DNA from: Xiphydria camelus
Lineage: Eukaryota > Arthropoda > Insecta > Hymenoptera > Xiphydriidae
Direction: 5' to 3'
DNA length: 64,000 nt
Assembly (NCBI GenBank): GCA_963678675.1
Contig: OY783199.1
Location: forward strand, 11,120,356-11,184,355
Notes under the pieces: model-generated
Databases searched by the model: none
The model's input: only the letters and a program-made list of their open reading frames with translations
What the model was told of the DNA's origin: nothing
Shown: positions 48,515 through 59,336 of the stretch, piece by piece
Position numbering within the stretch: the first letter of the stretch is position 1
How the letters are laid out: each line of letters begins with the position of its first letter
Position numbers and translations under genes: made by a program

Positions 48515-48912
48515 GGGCATGTGTGTTCACAACTTTTTGTACAACTGTTTAAAGTGCATGAATCGGAAGATTAGGGTATTAAAGTAATGTAGGTAAAAAA
48601 TGGGTCATTAAAAAAATGTTTTTCCAGTATTTTTGAGATGTTAAAAAAGGCATTCGTTTTAAAGCGTCGCACTTTCACCGCCATTTTAACTGACCAATCA
48701 GAGTCGGGCAACAGATTCTCCACCATTCACAAACCCGGGCTTGGGCTCTTGCCAGTGGCTTTCGTGACGTCACTAAAGATTTCGTTTGAATCGAAGTCAA
48801 ACTTTAAACATTAAAAAAAAAGAAATTAGTGCTCAGAAAAAAACAAACACGTCTTATTAATAAGCACAAAAAGTATTAACGAATGAGCAAAAAAAAAATC
48901 GTGAACATGCCC
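48515..48912. mobile_element. MITE inside the transposase gene, AT duplication, 398 bp
   Basis: The ends GGGCATGTGTGTTCAC and (reversed) GGGCATGTTCACG are inverted, with AT at 48513-48514 and 48913-48914. Removing the element and one AT puts NIYN next to SDQSGF in frame, recovering the expected first catalytic motif. It carries no frame of its own. Confidence 0.8.
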
Positions 48913-49188
48913 ATTCTGATCAAAGCGGATTTCAACTAGAAATGCATACGGGCAGAACTTTAGGCGAAGAAGGTTCAAAGCAAGTACAATGTTTAGTACA
49001 ATCAGTTTCATCTACGACCCATAGTTATACTATTCAACCTACTATATCAGCCGAAGGGAAGCTTCTTTCTCCGCTTTTTTTAGTTTTAAAGGAGCCTACT
49101 GGCAAATTTGGACCGATCATAGAGGCAACTCTTTTTAAGCCAGAAAACGTTTATGTAGAAGTATCAAAATCTGGAAAACTGACGTCAG

Positions 49189-49291
49189 GTAAAAAATTAT
49201 ATCTAATTTTGCTATATATTTATGCTTTTATTGATTTTCACTCATTAAGTAATTTCAACAAAAAATACATTTAAATAAATTTTAATTGTAG
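49189..49291 (+). other. Intron in the pogo-like transposase, 103 bp
   Basis: The donor is CAG|GTAAAAA and the acceptor TTTTAATTGTAG|AAC. Removal joins SGKLTS to EHFKIWLKEV in phase 1, agreeing with the continuous family sequence. Confidence 0.8.
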
Positions 49292-51064
49292 AACATTTTA
49301 AAATATGGTTGAAAGAAGTATTTTTTCCACATACTGGTTCGAAAAGCTTATTATTAATTGATTCATGGACTGGACACTGTTCTCAAGGTGTTCAAGCCGT
49401 TAAGCCACCAAACAAGGAAGTTGAAGTTATGATAATACCTCAAGGCACTACAGGACGTATTCAACCTCTTGATGTCTACGGATTTAGAATATGGAAAAAT
49501 TTTGTCAGACATCTTTCTGACAGTGTATTGTTAATGAATTATGACCTGAATTTACACGTGAGAAATAATATTATTAAACTGCAATCGCTCGTTCATAACC
49601 AATTTTCATCTCCACGATATGTAAATCTTTTCAAATACTCGTGGTTCAAAAGTGGTTACACAGATTTTAGACCTGATGAATTTGAAAATCCTGTAAATTT
49701 TGCATTCGGAGAATCCTGTAAATCGCAATGCGAAATTCCAGGTTGCGAAAATATTGCCGTAATTCGTTGTTCATGGTGTCAAAAATCTCTATGCTTCAAA
49801 TATTTTTTTGATGATTACCATTACTGTACCGCATACAATGAATAACATCCGACGTACTCGTCACCGTAGTTTTCTTCGGTACGCAATTTCCACCACTGAT
49901 TAGAGTTGAAATGAACACGTTGCTTTTATACCCTTTGCGGGCGGAACCGCCCGACGAGCGAGCGTCGCCGATCCATGCGTATCTTATCATTCAGAAAAAT
50001 AAACGTAAGCGAGCTGCTTCATAATACGTCCCCGCAGCTGTAAACAGATTTGGACGGCTATATGCCGATACGCGTCCGCAACGGTAAAAAACATGAGCGG
50101 CTGGTTACCGACACTTGACCACAAAGTTTTAATAGCACCATATCATGAGTTTCAAGATTATCTTATTCGTGACCCTTTGTCTCTATTGAACCATGTATAA
50201 ACAATTTTATCCACCGCATTTAAAAATAATATGTCGCATCAAAAAAGAAACAAAAATAATACACGGAGAAATATTATCTATCGTACATATATGCGAATAA
50301 TTTTAATTGAATTGAACAATTATTAAATAATATTTTATACGAAGTATAATGTCATGAAATATATTTCATAAAATATTATGAACAATGTTCAAGTACACGA
50401 AAATGAACGGAAAATTCACTTTAGAAATCCTATCTACAAAAGCTATAAGAAAAAGAAGACGAGAGGTTGACAAAAAATAAATAAATAAAGGTGAATGGTT
50501 AAAATATGAGTATTTTTGAACGTATCAGGATATAAGAAGCCCATAAAAATTTTTTTGAAATATAAGTGAAAATACAGTAAGAAAAACTTCAAAAGATTTT
50601 TCTGCAATTGATGCACGTGAGCATAGGAAAGATTTCCTCGATAAACTCAATTTTTTCGAAAAAAAACCGAAACACGTATTTTCTACTTTTTTTGCTCTTT
50701 TAATTGCCTTTGGTCTCAAAAAAAAATGCAATAGTTTTTTTTTCACAATGATTTTGTGAATTTCAACTCTTATAATTTTTTAATTAATTATCCCAAGGAA
50801 ATGTAACAAATTGCATTTTTCATCATTTTTTATGTAGATTATTATCCACTTGGTTTCATTTCAAAAGATCAATTGCAAGTATGTGAAAACCAGCAATCAC
50901 CCTTAGGAGCAGTTAATTTTGAGGGTTAATTTCACCCCTTAGAAATGTTTTTCCGCACATAAAAAAAATATGTATCTCTTAGATTTTGACGTAGAATAAC
51001 ATATATCAAAATGAACGAAATCGGCGAGGTACACTTTTTTTTATGTCCTGAAACTGCACCTTAA

Positions 51065-51560
51065 TCCGCTCCGAGATTTCATTCCAAACTGCTATCAGAT
51101 TTTTGTCCACCCGGCTGTCTTCCGCCTCGTTTTCTATTTTCCCAGTCTCTCTCCAGTAGTGGTCCTAATTCTTCTCACCGCGGTCTTTCTTTCCTAGCCT
51201 CTCAACGTTGGATGGTCTACCTCTCTTTACCTTGTTCATTACTGTCTTCTCCCGTTAGTTTCCCTTCCTTCTCCACCGCCGGTTTACCGCTTCCCTACCT
51301 TATCAACTCTGACCTTTCCGCGTTGCCTTCCTCTCTCGCCTTTCTTCCTCCTCCACGCTTCATCTAACCTCACTTCTAACTTTTCCTTGCTTTTTATAAT
51401 TTCTATCTTTACCCTCTTTCTTCCAACAAACCCCTATGGCCTATCCTTTAACTCTAGCTCTGCACTTTCTGTCTATTACCTGTACTACTCTTACCCTCTC
51501 TTATAACCGCTTTTCCTACAAGTTTTGTCACGCCACTTCTAGCACACGTCCACACCACTC
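51065..51560 (-). pseudogene. Purine-rich non-LTR coding remnant
   Basis: On the minus strand this is strongly purine-rich and gives Lys/Arg/Glu-rich fragments such as LDEAWRRKKGERGRQ, broken by many stops. The composition and charge resemble the coding strand of the non-LTR element at 61510-62120. No RT or endonuclease motif survives, so the assignment rests mainly on composition. Confidence 0.35.
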
Positions 51561-51732
51561 AACCTCCTGCAATCAAGTCCAAAGTTAAAAGTATTTCTAA
51601 TATAATAATCAAAATGAAGAATATAAATTTCAATACAACCAAACGCACAAACCACCACATGGATGTATCAAACATTTTGTCACGACTGCTACTAGAATAT
51701 AATAATCAAAATTAAGAATATAAATTTCAATA

Positions 51733-52967
51733 GGGTAAGTCCAGGATAGTTGGACTACCGGGATAGACGGACCAGTCGAATATTTGGCTGGGTCTGTCAC
51801 AGCGTCGCTGCAGTCGTTGTCTGGAGTTGTTGTTCTTGAGTACCGTATGTCCGCGATCATTTGAACCATAGGAAAATTGCGAGTTTTGCATGAGCACCCC
51901 TTTGGGTCTCCTCGTCCAATAGAATCACCGGAGAAGCGTGAATGCGCATGCGTAGTCATCCGCGAGTGTGGCGTCGTCAGCAAGTTCAGATCGGTTATCG
52001 AAATAATCGATCTGAACTTGCTGACGACGCCACACTCGCGGATGACTACGCATGCGCATTCACGCTTCTCCGGTGATTCTATTGGACGAGGAGACCCAAA
52101 GGGGTGCTCATGCAAAACTCGCAATTTTCCTATGGTTCAAATGATCGCGGACATACGGTAGACGGAACCAGGCTTAGTTTTGCTCATTAGTTTCGTGTGT
52201 TTTAAGAAAACTTTGTTTATTTCTTTTCATGAATTGAAAAATATTTTATACTGGATTTCTTTGTTATGTAGTTAAGTTAGTTTAAATGATTTCGACGTAA
52301 GATCAATCCTATAACTCAAATGTATACTTGAGTACAATCTTAACCTAAAATGGCGTGCCGGTAGCGTTGATTGTCTGAACGGGAAATTGGTCCATCTATC
52401 CCCGACAATTAGGATAGATGGACCAATGAAATTGGGATAGTTGGCCCATTTGAAAAACACATGAAGACTGCACAAGATTAAAAAATAAATGCGATTTTAC
52501 TGTGGGAAGCGAGATTCTCGAAAGAAGATGACTGCGGAATGATTAAATATTCTGAACCATTTGAAAATAAATCAGGCTACCTATATTTTTTAAGTATATT
52601 GACTATCAAATTTACTTATCCTTTTTCAAATAGTTTTTAACTCTAGACTTTGAAATAAATAATGCTTATACCTTTGATAACCTGTATTTCTTGCGTTACA
52701 CCTTGATTTAGTAACGTATACCAGAGGTTTATCAATCTCTAGAAGCTGGTCCATCTAACCCGAGTACCTGGGATAGATGGACCACCGAGTAAAGAGAAAA
52801 GAAAAATTCATAACTTCAAGTGTGATCAGTGTAATAGCTGGAGAGGTGCTTACAACAGTTCAAGGTCATATATACATATTATAAAAATATATACCAAATC
52901 CTAGACATTGCAAAGTTTCGGAAAAAATGACTTTAAAAAACATGTTCCAACTATCCCGGACTTACCC
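51733..52967. mobile_element. TIR element with giant palindrome, TA duplication, 1235 bp
   Basis: The inverted ends GGGTAAGTCCAGGATAGTTG and (reversed) GGGTAAGTCCGGGATAGTTG are flanked by TA at 51731-51732 and 52968-52969. The motif GGGATAGATGGACCA and its inverse recur inside at about 51760, 52388-52450 and 52746-52784, likely as protein-binding sites. A 320 bp palindrome sits at 51841-52160. No transposase is encoded, so it must be moved in trans. Confidence 0.8.
51841..52160. repeat. Perfect palindrome, 153 bp arms
   Basis: Arms 51841-51993 and 52008-52160 mirror around 52000.5 with a 14 bp non-pairing centre. Both strands therefore give the same protein when translated (MRVLHEHPFGSPRP...), which is why open frames appear on both strands. 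That is a symmetry effect, not evidence of a gene. Confidence 0.85.
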
Positions 52968-53307
52968 TACAACCAAACGCACAAACTACCACATGGATGT
53001 ATCAAACATTTTGTCACGGCCGCTATTAGTAGACGCACCTACATTTACATTATCGTCATCAACACTTGAAGATGACTGAACTTTCTTTCTGTTTTTAAAT
53101 TCCGTTAGTTGGTCAAAGCCGAAAGACCGTTTTGGCACTCTAATAATTTCGGCGACTTTCATGTATGCTAATGACTCTACGTTAAAGTCTAAACTAAAAC
53201 CACTTTTGGAAATTTTAAACCCTTTCACCGAAATCATGAAAGCTGCGTGCATGTATGACGGTACTATCAACTTCTTCCATTTTGACGGATTGATCGTTTT
53301 ACCATTA

Positions 53308-54617
53308 GGTGCCCATACACACAGAGGTCGAACTGTCGGTTTGGAACGGCAGTTCGAACCGTCGGGTCGATCCGTCGGTTTTAACCGTCGTCGTCCACTA
53401 ACGCAGAATAGAAACCCGCGGGTAAAACTGACAGGCCGGCCGGCCGCAAAACTGCAGATCGACCCGTAGTGTCGACCGACAGTAGACGGGCTGAGAAAAT
53501 CGATTTTGTTGCGCTTGTACTTTATAAGTGTACGATTTTAATTCTTCTTTTTTTAAAATACTCGGAAAAATATATAGAACAAATGTGACATAAAGCCAAA
53601 GTTTGCTTTTTAATTTTTAATAAAAATGTATTTTTTGTACGGCTTTTTCTTTAAATATCTCGAAAACTATTGACAAGTTATCGAGACATGCTGCAGAAAA
53701 AATTTAGAGAATTTCAAGACGAAACGATTGGTTTTTATCTCATTTTGTTACGATGAATAGTTCTCGAGATATTGAATTTTATATATAAATACGCGCCGTA
53801 GCGCCCGCGCGCTCTTGTAAACAAATGCCTCTAACTTCACTAAAAATTGGTATTTTTCGATGATTTTTGTTTTGTTTTAAAAGTAATGAAATATTGCAAT
53901 CATCAGAAACAAAAATTTGTCAATTTTTTCGGTTTTACGCCAGAGCATCCAAAGTGCATTTACACGTTTTAATAGCGAAAAAGGTTTTTTTCGTAGAAAA
54001 TTCAATGTACTCCTTTTTTAAATACTCACTTGATATAAACATAATTTTCAAAATTATTAGTTTACCAAAATAATTGAGTATTGCTTCGTTTCGGAGTCGA
54101 GAAGCTCGAGTTTAGCGTTTCCCGCAGGTGCGACAAGGATGACGCGACGTGAGTTCATGCGTCAGAGAGATAATCTCAATCTCGTATAGAATGAAATCGT
54201 TGAAAATAGCAATTAAACCTCGGTTTTTTATAACTTTTACTAATTTTAGTTATAATACTAATCAACAGAAAAATTACGTTCAAGTTGGACACAAAACGTG
54301 ACAGATGAAAAAAAAAATGTTGGAAGATTTAATAATTTATTTTACTATTTTTTAAAGAATTAAGGCTTTATAAATAGGGCCTAAATAGCGCTTTCGGTTA
54401 GATTAGGATGATATTAAGCGGTACGAACCGACGTTCCGTCTGTCGTGCTAAAACGCATGTTAGTGGACGGCGGCAGTTTTTCCCGTCGGTCTGGACTGAC
54501 GGGTCAGCCTGACGGTTCGATCTGGCGCGTCGCGCGCCCACTAACTGAAAGGTAAAACTGCCGGTTCGAACCGCGCCGTTCCAAACCGACAGTTCGACCT
54601 CTGTGTGTATGGGCACC
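53308..54617. mobile_element. TIR element, TA duplication, 1310 bp
   Basis: Both ends read GGTGCCCATACACACAGAGG inward and continue with GTCGAACTGTCGGTTTGGAA, giving at least 45 bp of near-perfect inversion. TA lies on both sides (53306-53307 and 54618-54619). Subterminal regions repeat GTCGGTT/GACGGTT and CGTCCACTAAC. The ends resemble PIF/Harbinger-type termini, although that superfamily usually makes 3-base duplications and the host frame here fits 2 bases. No transposase frame is present. Confidence 0.75.
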
Positions 54618-55204
54618 TAATAATCTCTGCTAAACTCACATGTATCTGGCTGGGTACGTTCAAAGTGTTTTCTACACGTATACTAAAGATACCGGGTGTG
54701 GTTTGACCATTTATGTTTTTGGTTGCAGTAATCAGTTTCATTCGTAATGTCTTCAATGATTCTTTGATATCCACAATGCCAAAGCGCTCTATAGCAGAAC
54801 GAAACTGTTGACTTGCAGCCAAACATTTCATATCATTGAGATGAATCTCTCCAAGAAAGCTGACATCGTCGCTTTACTTTCAGCGTTCCACCAATGCTGA
54901 ATAGTCGGGACTAACAATGTAACCCAATGTCGTGGCTGTAACGCTCTAATGTCATGAATCGTCGATCTACAAAAGTATTCCTCGGAGGTAGTGATGAAAA
55001 CCCCGTACGCGTTAGTTACTGCGAATAACAACGGAGGTTTCTTATAATTAAATTGACAAAAATTTGCCTTATTGATAGCACTTTTCCGAAACTTGTAGTT
55101 CATGTCCTGCACTTCAGCGGCGATGCGAATAGGATGACAATCTGGTAAAGATCTCCTGTAACGCTTATAAAAGTTATCCAATTCAAGTGCATCAAACAAT
55201 GTGC

Positions 55205-55267
55205 CTATAACACATGAAATTAAAAATTAAGAACTATTCAACGAGTTAATTATTTTCTTAACATTAC
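55205..55267 (-). other. Intron, 63 bp, in the unrecognised gene
   Basis: On the minus strand the donor is TCAG|GTAATG and the acceptor TGTTATAG|GCACAT. Splicing is phase 1 and keeps the frame open across the join. Confidence 0.65.
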
Positions 55268-55612
55268 CTGATGGTGGTTTAACCATATAAGGAGTCTTGC
55301 CAATGTCATCATGCTCGGCCTCATCGGATGATGACGAAACGTCCGGGAAAATTGTGCTTATCGGTAATTGACGATTCGGCGATGGTGGAACAGAAGTTCC
55401 TCGAACACTCTCAGAATCATTGTCGACAGAAGGAGTACTCTCTGGCTTGGAACGTGTACACCGCATTTTCGACTTTCTAGGTTTGGACGAAGGTTGCGGG
55501 CTGGAGGCTGCCATCTCAGTTTGTAAAAAGATTCGCTTCAAAGCAGAATCTTTATCGGTATTCGAAAACATTATTATCCAGCACTAAAACTGTTATTCGA
55601 TAAAATCAGTAA

Positions 55613-56580
55613 TTATACACTCACGTCGTCTGCATCTGAGTCACTAGTACACTGCTCCACAAACGGTAGAGGCGATACTGCAGCTCGAAGTGGCGACGCA
55701 GCGATAGCTGAGTAGCCCGCCTCTTCTGCACAAAGAGTGGGGTTATCTGCTGACCGCACTAGCAACGGCGCATGGGTACTAAAATACGATACGTATGGAA
55801 TAACTTCAACTTGTTCGTTTCTGTAAAATATTCCATCTATTGACGTGCCATGTCGAGTAGTTATAATTAAAATCACCGCATATAAGGAACGGATACAAAT
55901 TTGTAGAATGATTGATAGCAAACATCAATGGGTACTTGCTTAATCGCATCAACGCACAGTCCATTAGCTGCATTACTTGATTTTTTATTACACCTGGTTT
56001 AGCGTAAATAGTTATGAGGTAAAAATGTTTTCGTTGCTGTGCTCTGCCCTCATATTCTATTCGAACACAATACACGTCGCCGTAAGAAATATTTGTTTGT
56101 TTGTATCGTAAGTTATTTCATATCTATTTTCCAATCGAGAAGTCCAAGATTCATATATAGCAACTCCTCCAGCTCTATTACGCCCATTATTTTTACGTGC
56201 TATACAGCGATAGCCGGCAACATCAACTGACGGATCTTTATCTTGCATCCAAGTTTCGGACATGTGGAAAGTAATGAGGCTTTTGGTAATACTGGATCAT
56301 GTAAGACGTCCAACATATGCGCGTTTAAACTTTGTACGTTAAAATAAGCAACCGATGGATACGCAGGATTTATCAAAAAATCTGTACATTTGTCGACAAT
56401 TGTTTCTAATCTATGTTTTCTCAAACGTTTAAGTTCGGTTCGCAGAATCTGGCGATCCTTATTCTTGCTACAATGATATAATTTGTGATCATGTTTCTTA
56501 TTTGTGAAGAATAAACCTTCGATTGTTTTAGCCCGAGACATAGCTACATAGACCAATGAAATTTCGTGTGAGATTTGCAA
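55613..56580 (-). pseudogene. Helentron helicase motif VI plus AP-type endonuclease
   Basis: SLVYVAMSRAKTIEGLFF is helicase motif VI. After it come YFNVQSLNAHMLDVLHDP, SETWMQDKDPSVDVAGY, NRAGGVAIYES, then ICGDFNYN (catalytic GDFN) and, in the next frame, TSIDGIFYRNE and YVSYFSTHAPLL (catalytic His). These are the landmarks of exonuclease-endonuclease-phosphatase domains. Frameshifts occur near 56260 and 55850. Key endonuclease residues are kept. Confidence 0.75.
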
Positions 56581-57096
56581 TTTTCATAAACTACTTAATC
56601 GTACGTTCCTTCCTGTGACTTGTGAATACTTATAGTTTACCTCTTCATTTAATGCAGCATGTAATGTTTCGTCAATAATATGTACCACATTCTCGATAGA
56701 CAATCCACTTTTATACTCTTTCCTTTTAGTCAACAGTGCGTCAGTTGTATCTCATAAATACGCATGTACTCATCTCGATCGAGCAATTCCAATTCTTCGC
56801 TTCGAAAAGGCCAAAATAATATTACTACTTCTCGCATATAATTCATGGGATCATCGCTTAATTTATATGTTTTCTATCGTAACACCTTTACTTTGGTTCG
56901 TTTCCTGTATTTTACACTATCATTAACGTCGCGGTCAACATGATTGCTATCACTATCATCGTCACTTTCGACGCTGTGTTGGTCGAGACTACCATTAACT
57001 ATCTGATTTGTTTGTCGAGTACGCTTACGATCATACCAGGCGATGAAATCTGCTAAACACACGTTAGTTAAATCAGAAGGTCTCCTCTCATAATAT
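56580..57096 (-). pseudogene. Helentron linker before the missing helicase core
   Basis: It contains NVCLADFIAWYDRKRTRQTN and YRKRTKVKVLR, matching the region between Rep and helicase, then DDPMNYMREVVILFWPFRSE. It soon loses similarity. The GKT (Walker A) and DE (Walker B) motifs expected next are not found on this strand. Confidence 0.6.
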
Positions 57097-57099
57097 TAT

Positions 57100-58350
57100 A
57101 TTACATTGCAATACCAAACATCAGTTGAATCCGCTGTTAAATTTTCATTATCCATTTGTACTTTCGGCTTTTTCGCAAGAAATCGTTCTGTCGGATGTTG
57201 AGTAGGTATAAACGCAACTTGTCTCGATGCCTCTGACATCGGCAATCGCAATAAAAACCAAGCTGCTTCCTGCGTACACATTTCGACATTACTTAATACA
57301 CGTTTCCCTAATTGTTTCAAACATGCATCGTAATCCATATCAGGATACTCATCTCTCAACTTTACCAATTCACGATGCAATGAACTGAATCCGCGTTCAG
57401 ATTTATTTACGTAATCTGCCACATACGCTGCGCACGAGTACTCATCTAATATAAATTGAATATCCATATTAGTTGTAATACAGAAGATATTCCAGGGTTA
57501 AATGGACTAGTCCAAATTTCATCGATATCTCGTTTTAAAAACACCACAGGGCGGTGCATACCATGTCGTATAATAAGCAAATATTCATCCAACGTCTCGA
57601 TTAGATTCATTGTAAAAAATTGATGAACGTCAGCGAAATGATTATTTTCTAAGTTTTCGTCTCGATCCGCAGTAAGTACCGGCATTAAAATTCTAGTTTC
57701 ATTCATCGGCCAAAAAGGAGCCCCGAATCTACATTTTCTTGCATTCTTCTTATAACACGTGTGCATATAGTGATGAGTCTGCAATTGTCTTCCACCCACT
57801 AATAACGATTGATCAACAGTACTTAAAGAATCTAACAATTCAATTACCTCGGGCACATCTACACCTTCAATCAATCGCCTCTCTGTATCAGATGGTGCGT
57901 TTTCTAACCATCGTAACATGTGACAATGAGGGCTACCTCGATGTTGGAATTCGACACGTCGAAAGAAATCTATAATACGATATTTTCCGAATGGCCCTGT
58001 TGTTCATTTCAAAGCATTAATTATTGTATCAACCAATTTATCGAAATACAAACAACAGATAACTGGATCACTATTAACCAACTCTGCTCTTATAGTTGCA
58101 TTCATACCGTCAAATATTTCGTCTGGAATGTCTTGATCAGCTGGTAAATTGTTTTGAAATCTATAGATAATATTGTAACAATGGCAACCAATAAGTTTCC
58201 GACGCGCTTAAGGTAAGAAACACTGTCGGCTTACCTAATTGTCTTATCATACCAAATAAGTCTCGTTTACGAGTATACCAGTACTGAACAGAATTGGGAA
58301 TATGGCGCATAAACGATTCATTTCGTTCCATAGTTTCTTTAATGAACTGT
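57100..58350 (-). pseudogene. Helentron Rep domain (HUH, YxxxY)
   Basis: It reads IPNSVQYWYTRKRDLFGMIR and GKPTVFLTLSASE, then after a frameshift near 58170 and a stop near 58006 EFQHRGSPHCHMLRWLE, which carries the HUH metal-binding motif (HCH, around 57920). Further on, DEYSCAAYVADYVNKSERGF holds two tyrosines spaced YxxxY (around 57415), the nicking tyrosines of Rep. The reading changes frame near 57470. In the family this domain nicks one strand to start rolling-circle transposition. The catalytic residues are all still present even though the frame is broken. Confidence 0.75.
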
Positions 58351-58379
58351 CGGTTTTCGATATCACTTCTAGTAATATG

Positions 58380-58440
58380 ACGCGCGCGCGTGTGTATATA
58401 TATATATATGTATGTGTGTATGTATGTATGTATGTATGTG

Positions 58441-58500
<60 letters not shown>
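58380..58500 (+). repeat. Compound microsatellite (CG)n(TA)n(TGTA)n(TG)n
   Basis: About 120 bases of alternating purine-pyrimidine sequence replace part of the Helentron coding sequence. Such tracts favour Z-DNA or cruciform structure. Confidence 0.9.
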
Positions 58501-58502
<2 letters not shown>

Positions 58503-59336
58503 CGTTACAATTATTCGTTCGGAACATTACATTTAGACTATCTATAACACGGAATCTCATTATCTTTGCGGCCATGTACAAGATATGATTAGACTTGACT
58601 CCACGTCGATCGCGTCTTCTTATCTCACTTGTAGTCATCGAATAAGCAGTAGCTCGCACCGTAAACTCTCGTGGTTGACCGAAATAAATCATGGGAAAAG
58701 ATAATTCCTCAGCGTCCGCATCGAATGATAAGGCGAATGCCTGTCCCGGATGCTGTCCCGGAGCCATATCAAGAATCACATCTTCTCCCCAAAACAATGT
58801 TTCCTGCATCCTCGATAAGGTTTCTTCTGATGTCATGCGACGTTCATTATGTTTAGTAACTTGTTCAATAGTTCGCCGAATATTAATATCGATATTGCGA
58901 TGGTTGTTTGCAAGGAGATGGGTGTAACGCAAGGTACCATCATCCTCTTCGTCATCAGAACAGTTATTGTGGAAAAATGACTCATGTATCACGATATTGT
59001 ATTTTCGGTACAATGGTGTTTTCACTAATTCTTTGAGCCACATTTTTATATTTGTTTTAGAAATACACCCCGCCATATACGAACTTTTATGAAGTAATTT
59101 TCGTTTGAGGCACACGTTAAAAGTGAAATCATCTTCCAAACGCCGCGGTAATGCCATAACCATATTATTGATATTTACAGGCACATTTGCAACTTGAGCG
59201 ATTAAATGCCGAGAACCAGCAAAATATCTAATATGACGAATTTGCATAAAAGGTATGCGAGGCGGAATAAGACGCTCAGATAACGGATATAAATCTGGCA
59301 AATATTTAGGAAATTCAGGATAAAAGTACCCATTAA
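58501..59336 (-). pseudogene. Helentron protein, DUF6570-like and Helitron-like N region
   Basis: After the foldback the frame continues NGYFYPEFPKYLPDLYPLSE, IPFMQIRHIRYFAGSRH and VPVNINNMVMALPRRLEDDF, typical of the DUF6570-like segment. Next come the GQPREFTVRATAYSMTTSEI stretch and RRRDRRGV, typical of the region before Rep in Helitron-like proteins. About 280 codons are open. The frame then runs into a CA/TA microsatellite, giving a false His-Thr tail. Confidence 0.75.

Larger units (their letters stand above)
47930..49845 (+). pseudogene. pogo/Tc5-like transposase, broken only by a MITE
   Basis: Coding runs 47930-48514, resumes after a MITE at 48915-49188, then after an intron at 49292-49845. 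The N-terminal half has a helix-turn-helix pattern (LRAVEYWRSGKKKNLSLE) and a CENP-B/Tc5-type DNA-binding domain (WALQAQKEI, SEKWIRLFKKRH). The catalytic half has SDQSGF (first Asp), LLLIDSWTGH (second Asp) and IPQGTTGRIQPLDV (third Asp). The C-terminus has a Cys-rich tail (CEIPGC, CSWC). Without the MITE the frame is open to the stop. An upstream frame from 47800 lies one base out of phase, so the true N-terminus may be frameshifted. Confidence 0.75.
47100..51061 (+). mobile_element. pogo/Tc5-like DNA transposon with long inverted ends
   Basis: The ends AGGTATTTCTATGG and (reversed) AGGTGCAGTTTCAGG are flanked by TA at 47098-47099 and 51062-51063; the wider match is TTAA, so a 4-base duplication cannot be excluded. 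The outer inverted part (47140-47320 with 50885-51035, GATTTCGTTCATTTTGATAT) and inner part (47330-47670 with 49870-50215) are separated on the right by about 670 bp of AT-rich extra sequence. Inside is one transposase gene on the plus strand. The element lies within duplicated segment Q copy B. Confidence 0.85.
51600..53035. repeat. ~105 bp tandem duplication, split by a TE
   Basis: TATAATAATCAAAAT then AATATAAATTTCAATA and CAACCAAACGCACAAAC then ACATGGATGTATCAAACATT occur at 51601-51700, partly again at 51701-51732, and continue at 52970-53035 on the other side of the element at 51733-52967. The transposon landed in the second repeat. Confidence 0.75.
52986..55571 (-). pseudogene. Unrecognised gene with one intron, interrupted by a TE
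   Basis: Exon 1 (55571-55268) encodes a Ser/Pro-rich, partly acidic N-terminus (DVSSSSDEAEHDD). A 63 bp intron joins PPSG to TLFDALELDN. The next part has a compact region with RSLPDCHPIRIAAEV and QPRHWVTLLVPTIQHWW, then a one-base deletion near 54875 that changes frame, then DVSFLGEIHLNDMKC and IERFGIVDIKESLK. A TE at 53308-54617 interrupts at SLAEII. The sequence resumes NGKTINPSKWKK, MISVKGFKISKSGFSLDF, and ends in a Ser-rich tail. Removing the TE plus one TA (1312 bp) restores the frame exactly. I do not know the family. It lies about 40 bp downstream of the Helentron frame and could belong to it or be a host gene. Confidence 0.5.

Noticed and set aside
47097..51064. Calling the pogo-like element a piggyBac or Kolobok element because of flanking TTAA
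   Set aside because: The encoded transposase has CENP-B/Tc5-type and pogo-like DDE motifs, and the flanks are equally well explained by TA duplication with AGGT ends.
51630..52161. Homologous 164- and 94-residue frames on opposite strands
   Set aside because: They are the two arms of one palindrome read in each direction, so the match is forced.
55806..58147. Plus-strand frames over the Helentron
   Set aside because: The minus strand carries the HUH, YxxxY and endonuclease motifs; the plus frames have none.
58302..58547. Plus frame rich in Tyr-Ile-Val-Cys, and the His-Thr tail of the minus frame
   Set aside because: Both are translations of the compound microsatellite.
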